Assembly: GCA_020355945.1 (NCBI GenBank) | Contig: CP070627.1 | Coordinates: 1,169,045 to 1,178,281 of the forward strand | Direction: 5' to 3' | Length of the DNA: 9,237 nucleotides | Source of the DNA: Candidatus Aminicenantota bacterium | GTDB taxonomy: Bacteria; Acidobacteriota; Aminicenantia; UBA2199 | Part shown: piece by piece, positions 1-9,237 of the stretch | Layout of the letters: the number at the start of each line of letters is the position of its first letter | Position numbering within the stretch: position 1 is the first letter of the stretch | The notes under the pieces: model-generated | Database searches by the model: none | Told to the model about the DNA's origin: nothing | The model's input: only the letters and a program-made list of their open reading frames with translations | Position numbers and translations under genes: made by a program

Positions 1-3181
<3,181 letters not shown>

Positions 3182-3186
3182 TTTTC

Positions 3187-3192
3187 ATCCTT
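3187..3192 (-). promoter_or_regulatory. Ribosome binding site of the A-carrier-C NRPS gene
   Basis: AAGGAT on the minus strand, ending 5 nt before the ATG at 3181-3179 (6 nt if only AAGGA is counted). It sits in a 57-bp intergenic gap after the TAA of the upstream gene. A nearby upstream ATG overlaps it but is in another frame. Confidence 0.7.
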
Positions 3193-3238
3193 ATCCAGGT
3201 TCACGGGCAGTAAAGCCGGTTCCCTGTTACTTCATTCC

Positions 3239-6200
3239 TTACTGGCTGGCGGCCAGTGCGTTGTCAAATGTTTTTGCAAACGCTGCCACCTGGGGCATTT
3301 TAAATATCGAGTAATGGTCACCAAGAATTTGATGGATTTTTATGGGAATAGAACAGAAATTATTCCAACCTTGTTCTTTAATAATTTCCCTGGATTGGCT
3401 GGCGGCAAAGTAATGAACCGGTGTGTTGATTTTCCCGTCAGGCATATATAATGTACGTGCAAGAAGAAGGGTTCGACCTATATTCAGGGCCTTAATCAAA
3501 TTTCCAATACTTTTATTTTGCTGCAAGTCATCCGGGGCCACGGGTACTTCATAGGCTGCCACCAGTTCTTTAATTACTTTTTCATCAAAATGGCTGGTTT
3601 CTAAATATTCTACCACCATTGACCAGAACCGGTTTATTTCATCCGGGTTTTCAGGGTCCTGGTTTATTTCGATCCCGGGCAAATGACTGTGAAGGAAATT
3701 TGCTTCCGACTGGATGGTAAATTCGCTTATACCTGTTTTGAGTTCAGGATGGGGCACCACTACATCTATCATACCCAGGAAGCTGATTTCCTCTTCTTGC
3801 TGTTCCAACTGGCGGGCCATTTCAAAGGCAATGGTGCCACCGATGCTCCAGCCGGCAATATGATAAGGTCCCCGGGGTTGAAGACCTTTGATCTTTTCAA
3901 TATAGTTTTGGGCCATTTCCTCGATGGTTGTTTTTCGGGGAGCATAATCCTGTAACCGCTGGGCGCGAATCCCCCAACAATTGAATTGACCGGTCAAGAG
4001 GTTGCAAAATTCAATATATCCTTCAACTTCCCCGGTTCCATCGTGTATTAAAAATAGGTGATGATGATTGGTGGTGCTGTCAGTGTTGTTTCCAGTGGCG
4101 GCAGCAGTGGCCCCTGATTTTAGCAGGACTAAATTCTCATCCCTGAGTGTCAATAGTTCTATATTTCTATGCACCTCCTGGGAATTGATATATTCGGCCA
4201 ATGATTTGATTGTGGTAGATTTAAATACTTCTCCCAGTGGTAAGTTAATGTTAAAGGTTTGATGTATTTTAGAGATCATAACGGCGGCTCTTAAAGAATG
4301 GCCGCCAATCTCGAAGAAGTCATCATTGATATCGATATGTTCCGTCTCGAAGATTTCCTGCCATATTTCCAGGAGTCGTTTTTCCACTTCATTTCGCGGC
4401 GCTTCATACTCTTTTGGTGCTTTTACTTCGGGTTCGGGCAGTGCTTTTCTGTCAATTTTTCCTCCCGGGGTTAAGGGAAATTTCTCCAGGTCCATAAAGA
4501 ACGAAGGGATCATATAATCGGGGAGTTTTTCTTGTAAATACACTCTCAATTCCCGGGCATCGGGTTTGGTTTCCTGCTTTTGTTCAAGGTTCCTGTCATC
4601 ATTAACGCGAACATAATAAGCACATAAATATTTTTCTCCGTCTTTGGACTCCCTGGCAGTGACAGCGGTCTCTTTTATCCCTGGTTTTTTTAACAGCAGG
4701 TTTTCAATCTCCCCGGTTTCGATGCGGAATCCCCTGATTTTTACCTGTTGGTCTTTACGGCCGAGATATTCGATATTGCCATCCCCAAGCCAACGCCCCA
4801 GGTCGCCGGTGCGATATAACAAGGGGGCATATAACAAGGGGGCAAGCCCCCTTGTCCCCTTTAGTGAAAGGCTTTTGTGGGGGGTCCAGGGGGGCGGTTT
4901 TCTCGAAAAGAGCCCCCCTGGCCGCCGGAGGCAAAATTTTTCTGCGGTTAATCCCGGTTGGTTGAGATATCCCCGGGTTAGGCCTGGTCCGGACACACAT
5001 ATTTCTCCCGGGACACCGATGGGCTGCAGGTATTGTTTTTCATCCAGGATATAAACCGTGTAATTAGCAATGGGTTTGCCGATGGGAATGGTGGGGGTTT
5101 CTTCTCCATTGGGGTTACACCTGTAATAAGTGACACACACCGTGGTTTCCGTGGGACCATAGGTGTTGTATACGCTGCCTATTTTTAGTAATTCATCTAC
5201 ATAACTCTCCTGTAATACATCCCCACCGCTGATAAAGGTATGAACATTTTTTAACACAGCTAATTTGTTCAGTTGGTTTAATAGTAAGGGGGAGCAATCA
5301 ATGATAGTGACGTCATGGCGAAGGATAAAATTTCCTAAATTGTGCAAGTTCAGGTATTCGTCGGGTCCGGGTATGACTATTTTTCCGCCTCGGAGTAAGA
5401 CCGGGTATAACTCTTCTACAAAGGCATCAAAGGTGTAATCCGAGAGATGGATGGCCGTATCAATGGATTTAATGTCAAATTCCTGGTAATAGGCAAATAA
5501 ATAGGCTGTTAAATTGTCGTGGTCTACTAATACGCCTTTGGGTTGACCGGTGGACCCGGAGGTGTAGATGACATAGGCCAGGCTGGCTGCTGAAGCACCC
5601 AGCCTGGAGGTTGAGGTTGAGGTTGAGTAAGATAAAAGGTTGGAAATATATATTATCTCCACAAATCTCTCCTCAGCCTCAGGCTTAACCTTAACCTGAG
5701 TCCCAGGTGCAGCCAGCAAGATTTTAGCACCGCTGTCTGCCAATATATAGTTGATACGTTCGCCAGGGTATTCGGGAGCAATAGGTAAATAGGCGCCACC
5801 TGCCTTTAATATGCCCCAGAGGGCAGCGATCATCTCCAGGGAAGGAGGCAGTATAACTGCTGCGATGGTATCGGGACCAATGCCTTTTTCTTTTAAGAAA
5901 TGGGCTAATTGGGTGGCTTGCTCATTTAATTCTTTGTAGGTGATGGCACATTGCCCGGTGCCTGGCGTGGATCCTCTTTCTTCGTCCCGGGTTTTGGGTT
6001 CCGCGTCCTGGGCCACGACGGCGATATTGTCCGGTGTTCGGGCCGCCTGGGCCTCGAACAACTGGGTCACACACTGGCCCCCCAGGTATCCTGCGGCCTG
6101 GTGCGAATCCGTCACTGTCCGGTTAAACTCCGATAATATCTGCTTCTTCTCTGCTTCACCCGGTAAATCGATGTGGTCCAGCCGGATATTCACATCGGCA

Positions 6201-6916
6201 GCGCCGGTTTCCAGCAGGCGGGTAAAGTGATCTATGGTGCGTTCGATGGTCTCTTTTCGATACAGGTAGGGGTTATATTCCACCTGACCTTTGATATTGC
6301 TGTTGGTTCTTAAAAAGGAAAAAAGGATATTGTAATCACTTTCCCTGACATATGTTTTATTATGAATGTTTTCCAGTAAAAGCACAATATCGTAAAAGGG
6401 GTTTTCCTTTTGAGAAGTTGGGATATCCAACCATTTGGTCAACATGGGAATGGGATAATTTTGATTTTGTACTGCTCCCAGTACGGTCTGCTTTAACTGT
6501 AAAAGCAAATCCTTAAAACTCATATTTTTTGATAACCGGTTCCTCAATACCAGGGCCGTATTAATAAATTGCGTTTCTACCTCTTGCTTATAAATAGGGG
6601 TGCCAATAATAATGTCCTGGCTGCGGTTGTATTTATTCAGCAGCACCATCAATCCCGAAACCAATACAATATGAAGGGTATAATCCGAGTTATTACTTAA
6701 AGCCATTAACCGGGAAGCCAGTTCCGCGCTCAAGTGGAATTGCAGCGAATCTTTTTGGGGCGGGGCTTGGGGGGATACCCTGTCATCTTTCTTAAAATCA
6801 TAAGGAAAACTGGTTTTTATCCATGTGCCTGACAGGATTTCCAACCAATAATTCCTCTCTTTGATATTTTGATTGGCGGCAACTGCCAGTTGATATGAGT
6901 GATTTATGGTCTCCAT
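3239..6916 (-). CDS. NRPS module: half condensation domain, adenylation, carrier, thioesterase
   Basis: This is a complete 1225-residue peptide synthetase. Residues 1-270 match only the C-terminal lobe of a condensation domain (YWLEILSG, IIIGTPIYKQ, YPIPMLTKWL) and lack the HHxxxDG active site. The adenylation domain runs from about 275 to 825: AITYKEL, YTSGSTGQPKG (451-461), YGPTE (586-590), YRTGDL and GGKIDRK. Hand alignment to GrsA gives pocket residues D497, A498, E501, D540, I562, G564, T585, V593, C594 and K820 (DAEDIGTVCK). This is close to the Lys code of bacitracin synthetase, so a basic amino acid is likely but unproven. The carrier has IGGHSL (Ser874). The type I thioesterase (940-1225) has GWSIGG (Ser1024), Asp1051 in MIDVVVP and His1201 in GDHYSIF. 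The Ser-Asp spacing of 27 equals that of the surfactin thioesterase. The start is supported by AAGGAG 10 nt upstream. Loops of the A domain carry repeat-derived inserts (residues 305-323 and 662-701). It lies in an apparent operon with both neighbours. Confidence 0.95.
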   Translation of the reverse strand: METINHSYQLAVAANQNIKERNYWLEILSGTWIKTSFPYDFKKDDRVSPQAPPQKDSLQFHLSAELASRLMALSNNSDYTLHIVLVSGLMVLLNKYNRSQDIIIGTPIYKQEVETQFINTALVLRNRLSKNMSFKDLLLQLKQTVLGAVQNQNYPIPMLTKWLDIPTSQKENPFYDIVLLLENIHNKTYVRESDYNILFSFLRTNSNIKGQVEYNPYLYRKETIERTIDHFTRLLETGAADVNIRLDHIDLPGEAEKKQILSEFNRTVTDSHQAAGYLGGQCVTQLFEAQAARTPDNIAVVAQDAEPKTRDEERGSTPGTGQCAITYKELNEQATQLAHFLKEKGIGPDTIAAVILPPSLEMIAALWGILKAGGAYLPIAPEYPGERINYILADSGAKILLAAPGTQVKVKPEAEERFVEIIYISNLLSYSTSTSTSRLGASAASLAYVIYTSGSTGQPKGVLVDHDNLTAYLFAYYQEFDIKSIDTAIHLSDYTFDAFVEELYPVLLRGGKIVIPGPDEYLNLHNLGNFILRHDVTIIDCSPLLLNQLNKLAVLKNVHTFISGGDVLQESYVDELLKIGSVYNTYGPTETTVCVTYYRCNPNGEETPTIPIGKPIANYTVYILDEKQYLQPIGVPGEICVSGPGLTRGYLNQPGLTAEKFCLRRPGGLFSRKPPPWTPHKSLSLKGTRGLAPLLYAPLLYRTGDLGRWLGDGNIEYLGRKDQQVKIRGFRIETGEIENLLLKKPGIKETAVTARESKDGEKYLCAYYVRVNDDRNLEQKQETKPDARELRVYLQEKLPDYMIPSFFMDLEKFPLTPGGKIDRKALPEPEVKAPKEYEAPRNEVEKRLLEIWQEIFETEHIDINDDFFEIGGHSLRAAVMISKIHQTFNINLPLGEVFKSTTIKSLAEYINSQEVHRNIELLTLRDENLVLLKSGATAAATGNNTDSTTNHHHLFLIHDGTGEVEGYIEFCNLLTGQFNCWGIRAQRLQDYAPRKTTIEEMAQNYIEKIKGLQPRGPYHIAGWSIGGTIAFEMARQLEQQEEEISFLGMIDVVVPHPELKTGISEFTIQSEANFLHSHLPGIEINQDPENPDEINRFWSMVVEYLETSHFDEKVIKELVAAYEVPVAPDDLQQNKSIGNLIKALNIGRTLLLARTLYMPDGKINTPVHYFAASQSREIIKEQGWNNFCSIPIKIHQILGDHYSIFKMPQVAAFAKTFDNALAASQ
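4814..4843 (-). repeat. 15-bp tandem duplication overlapping copy C
   Basis: ATATAACAAGGGGGC occurs twice head to tail (4814-4828 and 4829-4843). It covers one arm of the palindrome and duplicates five codons, giving APLLYAPLLY. Because the unit is 15 bp the frame is kept. Copy B at the homologous site has a single unit, so this is likely a secondary duplication. Confidence 0.92.
4834..4855 (-). repeat. Coding palindromic repeat, copy C (adenylation domain)
   Basis: Perfect inverted repeat identical to copy B over 22 bp, followed by the same CCCCTTTA stretch. It is read in the same frame as LKGTRGLAPLLY, at the homologous adenylation-domain loop (LTAEKF to YRTGDL) of the middle NRPS. It is flanked by a tandem duplication on one side and a second hairpin on the other, so this loop is much longer than usual. 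Confidence 0.9.
4886..4921 (-). repeat. Second GC-rich hairpin in the same adenylation loop
   Basis: Perfect 10-bp arms CCAGGGGGGC (4886-4895) and GCCCCCCTGG (4912-4921) enclose an inner TTTTC/GAAAA stem. The stretch is translated within residues 662-701 of the middle NRPS, as part of RRPGGLFSRKPPPWTPHKS, which resembles no adenylation-domain segment. The homologous loop of the left-hand NRPS lacks it, so it looks like an additional element inserted next to copy C. A transcript hairpin is possible but untested. Confidence 0.85.
5581..5604 (-). repeat. Inverted repeat in the A2-A3 loop of the middle NRPS
   Basis: Arms GGCTGGCTGCT (5581-5591) and AGCACCCAGCC (5594-5604) pair with one mismatch around GA. 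Translated as RLGASAAS directly before LAYVIYTSGSTG. It abuts the hexamer repeat at 5609-5626. Confidence 0.65.
5609..5626 (-). repeat. Hexamer repeat (GGTTGA)3 coding for Ser-Thr
   Basis: Three tandem GGTTGA units on the plus strand, read on the coding strand as TCAACC repeats giving STSTST (protein segment YSTSTSTSRL). It lies in the variable loop between adenylation motifs A2 and A3. The hexamer keeps the frame whatever the copy number. Confidence 0.85.
5678..5700 (-). repeat. Imperfect inverted repeat with GTTAAG hexamers
   Basis: CTCAGG (5678-5683) and CCTGAG (5695-5700) flank two TTAAC-containing units, and the arms extend into TTAA with one bulged base. It is translated as QVKVKPE in the same A2-A3 loop of the middle NRPS. 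Together with 5581-5626 it makes this loop largely repeat-derived, although the total loop length is close to that of GrsA. Confidence 0.6.
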
Positions 6917-6926
6917 ATGATCAAAT

Positions 6927-6932
6927 CTCCTT
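6927..6932 (-). promoter_or_regulatory. Ribosome binding site of the thioesterase-bearing NRPS gene
   Basis: AAGGAG on the minus strand, 10 nt before the ATG at 6916-6914. It lies within the 30-bp gap after the TGA of the upstream gene. The gap is a multiple of three, so both genes are in the same frame. This Shine-Dalgarno supports a real start rather than a broken single gene. Confidence 0.75.
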
Positions 6933-6946
6933 ATTGGACTTTTATC

Positions 6947-9237
6947 TCAAAATCCAAATGTTATTTCCCCGGGTTGAGGAATATTTAATTGAGCTTTTTC
7001 TAAATCCTGGGGTACGGTGATATCTTCCAGTTTTATTTCTTTATTCTCAACCACTAAGGATATGATTTTCTCAAAAAACGCCATGAACTTATCTATGGTT
7101 TCTCTTTTAAACAATTTTGTGCAATAGGTGAGGAAAAATTCGATTCTTTTATTAATTTCCACTGCTTCCAGTGAAATATCCAGTTGAGTGGCCCTGGCTT
7201 CATATGGGAGTGAGATGATTTTTGTTCCTTTCATTTTTAATGATGACTGACTTATACTCATATTCTGAACGATTAATTCCACGTCGTATAAGGGATTCCT
7301 GCTGATATCCCGGGTAAGGTGGAGTTTTTCGATTAATTCTGCAAAGGGATAGCCCTGGTTTTCAAAGGCGTTAAGGGAATTCTGTTTAACTTCTTTTAGA
7401 AGTTCTGCGAAGGTTTTATTGGCAGCGGGGTGGTTTCTTATGGGTAGGATATTGATAAAGAAACCGTTTACATTTTCTAAATCTGCAAATTGTCTCCCGG
7501 CAACGATTGCACCGACAATGATATCCTCCTGGCCTGAATATTTAGAGAGTAAGATATTAAACGCAGCCAATAACACCATAAACAACGTGGTTTTTGTTTC
7601 TTTTATCAATTGATTCAATTTTTCGGTTAAGGCTTGATGGATATGGAAATTGATCTTTTCTCCTTCAAAATTCTGAACTGTAGGTCTTGGATAATCCGTA
7701 AACAGTTCCAGTACGGGTATATCCCCTTTAAATTGATTTAACCAATATTCTTCCTGTTTTTTCATGACAGGTTTGCCTGATTCATTGTTTTGCCATACTG
7801 CAAAGTCTTTATACCGGAGCCTTAATCCAGGCAGATTTTTTCCTTCATTTTCATATAGAACGCTAAAATCCCTTATCATGATCATATAGGAAGTGGCATC
7901 AGATACGATATGATGGACATCAAGCATCAATAAATGTTTTTCTTCCGCCAGTTTGACCAGCCCTATTCGCATCAGCGGCGCCCGGGTTAAGTCAAAGGGT
8001 TTGGAGAATGTGAAGACCAAATCATTGAGTTTATGGTCTTCAATTTCAGAATCGGATACCCGGTACTGGATTTGAAGATTCAAATCCTCTGTTTGATGAA
8101 TGATTTGCATCGGTTCATTGCCCACCAGTTCAAAGGAGGTACTGAGACTTTCGTGTCGATGGATCAATAATTGAAAACTTCGTTCCAGTCGCTGCCGGTC
8201 CAATTTTCCTTGGACAATATAACCAAAGGGCAGGTTATAAGCAGTACTGATTCCTTCCATTTGATTTAAGATGTACAATTTCCTTTGCATGGCTGATAGG
8301 GGATAGTATTTTCTTTTTTCTACCGGTTCAATGGGTGTATATGTGTGGAGATTTGCATCTGTGAACTCTGCTGAGACGTCCAAATGTTTTGACAGATCTT
8401 TGATCTGTGGGGAATTAAATATTTCTCTCAACGAGATATCGGTATTGAATTCTTGTTTTATTTTTGAGATCATGGCTGTGGCTTTCAGGGAATCGCCACC
8501 CAATTCGAAGAAGTCGTCTTCAATTCCCACCTGTTCGATTCCCAGGAGGTGCTGCCAGATGTTTGCCAGTTTTTCTTGGGTAACATTGAAAGGAGCAATG
8601 TATTGGACACTGATATCCGGTCGCGAGTGAACTGCGGTGGGGCTCGCGGTATCCTTCAGTCCTTGTACCCTATCAGTGACACCGGAGGAATAAGCAATTT
8701 TTAGAAGGCCTGGCAGGTCCCGGGTGGAGACCACCACCTGGGGCTGATCCTCTGCTAGGATGCGGGTAAAGGCCTCAATACCTTCCATTGGTGCGATACC
8801 ATCTTTTACCAGTGCTTTTAGGCTGGCATCCTCGTCGGGTACAGCTTCAACAGTATCGGGTGATGTGGCGCCCCGCTCTTTGTCTTTAATTCGCTTCATG
8901 ATGTCTTCCGATATCTCCAGCATGGTAAAATCTTCAATCTCCACCAACTCATTCCCCTGTTCATCCATGATGGTAACATTAAACTCCAGGAATTCTTTCT
9001 GGGATTTGTCAGGTTCTTTCAACCTGTTGTAACTGTATATCCGGGAAGGGAAGGGGGCTAGTAGGGTTAACTTCCTGAAAGAAAAAGGGATATAGGCACT
9101 TTGGGGGTTAATATGCGGGAATAGAAACGCAGTCGCAGTGTCCAGCATGGGTGGGTAAAGCTTGTAATGTTCCAGTTCGTGGGCAAATTCCTTGGGAAGT
9201 TCAATGAAGGCCAGGGCCTGGTTTTTCCCGTACCTGA
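6947..9237 (-). CDS. Hybrid PKS-NRPS protein, C-terminal part: dehydratase (C-terminal half), KR-like tail, carrier, condensation domain
   Basis: This is the 3' part of a larger gene. The frame is open to the window edge, and the ATG at 9148 is internal, because the 29 codons before it (RYGKNQALAFIELPKEF...) continue the same domain. Residues are numbered from the first whole codon at 9235. Residues 1-110 are the C-terminal hot-dog fold of a PKS dehydratase, with YPPMLDTATAF carrying the presumed catalytic Asp32. Residues 140-174 (GIAPMEGIEAF, then QVVVSTRDL) look like the end of a ketoreductase, but no Rossmann fold precedes them here. A carrier domain follows with LGGDSL (phosphopantetheine Ser249). 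Residues about 310-750 are a full condensation domain: SAMQRKLYIL, RHESLSTSF, HHIVSDA at 441-447, a C5-like segment (GFFINILPIRN) and YPFAELIEKL. It should join the polyketide to an amino acid loaded by a downstream protein. The usual Gly of HHxxxDG is Ala. TGA at 6949-6947 ends it, 30 bp before the next gene. The substrate is unknown. Confidence 0.93.
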   Translation of the reverse strand, partial: RYGKNQALAFIELPKEFAHELEHYKLYPPMLDTATAFLFPHINPQSAYIPFSFRKLTLLAPFPSRIYSYNRLKEPDKSQKEFLEFNVTIMDEQGNELVEIEDFTMLEISEDIMKRIKDKERGATSPDTVEAVPDEDASLKALVKDGIAPMEGIEAFTRILAEDQPQVVVSTRDLPGLLKIAYSSGVTDRVQGLKDTASPTAVHSRPDISVQYIAPFNVTQEKLANIWQHLLGIEQVGIEDDFFELGGDSLKATAMISKIKQEFNTDISLREIFNSPQIKDLSKHLDVSAEFTDANLHTYTPIEPVEKRKYYPLSAMQRKLYILNQMEGISTAYNLPFGYIVQGKLDRQRLERSFQLLIHRHESLSTSFELVGNEPMQIIHQTEDLNLQIQYRVSDSEIEDHKLNDLVFTFSKPFDLTRAPLMRIGLVKLAEEKHLLMLDVHHIVSDATSYMIMIRDFSVLYENEGKNLPGLRLRYKDFAVWQNNESGKPVMKKQEEYWLNQFKGDIPVLELFTDYPRPTVQNFEGEKINFHIHQALTEKLNQLIKETKTTLFMVLLAAFNILLSKYSGQEDIIVGAIVAGRQFADLENVNGFFINILPIRNHPAANKTFAELLKEVKQNSLNAFENQGYPFAELIEKLHLTRDISRNPLYDVELIVQNMSISQSSLKMKGTKIISLPYEARATQLDISLEAVEINKRIEFFLTYCTKLFKRETIDKFMAFFEKIISLVVENKEIKLEDITVPQDLEKAQLNIPQPGEITFGF

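Noticed and set aside
3182..3238. Possible terminator in the 57-bp gap after the thioesterase gene
   Set aside because: CAGG and CCTG ends with partly complementary interiors give only a weak, mismatched stem with no T tract after it. The gap looks like an ordinary intra-operon spacer.
4755..5160. Two overlapping short minus-strand frames (4755-5000 and 4978-5160) inside the middle NRPS
   Set aside because: They lie in another frame of a clearly coding adenylation domain. The first consists largely of repeat-derived sequence, which tends to be open in several frames.
5940..6230. Plus-strand open frames at 5940-6230 and 5951-6136
   Set aside because: They are antisense shadows of the linker and A-domain start of the middle NRPS, with no ribosome binding site or domain similarity.
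6755..6785. GC-rich stretch coding RVSPQAPPQKD as another palindromic repeat
   Set aside because: It has G runs but no inverted repeat and no match to the shared palindrome core. The loop length looks normal for a condensation lobe.
6947..9148. ATG at 9148 as the start of the PKS-NRPS gene
   Set aside because: The frame continues upstream to the window edge, and its translation (ALAFIELPKEF, LYPPMLDTA) spans the dehydratase motif across this Met, so it is internal.

Overview
The window is the interior of a hybrid polyketide/nonribosomal peptide (PKS-NRPS) biosynthetic locus. Everything supportable is coded on the minus strand, so transcription runs from right to left. Three large genes fill almost all of it, separated by only 30 and 57 bp, which suggests one operon. 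The first and last genes run off the two window edges. No tRNA, rRNA, CRISPR array, transposase or promoter was seen, and every plus-strand open frame is a shadow of these genes.

Layout in transcription order: (1) 9237-6947 is the C-terminal 762 residues of a PKS: the C-terminal half of a dehydratase fold, a short segment resembling a ketoreductase tail, a carrier domain (Ser249), and a complete condensation (C) domain that would pass the polyketide to an amino acid. (2) 6916-3239 is a complete 1225-aa NRPS: an unusual C-terminal half of a C domain, an adenylation (A) domain with an acidic pocket (hand-read code DAEDIGTVCK, Lys-like), a carrier domain (Ser874) and a thioesterase with an apparently intact triad (Ser1024, Asp1051, His1201). 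(3) 3181-1 is the start of another NRPS: A domain (code DAKDIGVVDK, Glu-like), carrier domain (Ser597) and a C domain with intact HHIVSDG, continuing past the left edge.

The simplest reading is that a polyketide acyl chain is condensed with an amino acid loaded by protein 2. However, the releasing thioesterase lies in the middle gene, and the next gene begins directly with an A domain. The true order of action is therefore open: two products, a Glu-initiated second line, or thioesterase action in trans are all possible.

The most striking non-gene signal is a family of short palindromic repeats inside the coding sequence. Three copies share two 10-bp arms (ACAAGGGGGC and its reverse complement, 2-nt spacer). 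All three are read in the same frame and add the peptide KGT(K/R)GLAPL(L)Y. Two sit at the same loop of two different A domains and the third in a loop of a C domain. Other GC-rich hairpins, a 15-bp tandem duplication and hexamer repeats sit in other loops, always keeping the frame. This resembles the protein-coding palindromic elements described in Rickettsia, but the sequence differs and the host looks unrelated.

Organism: a bacterium of moderate GC with AAGGA-type ribosome binding sites. The style of the NRPS proteins recalls uncultured lineages such as Candidatus Aminicenantes, but this is a weak impression that cannot be settled from the window.
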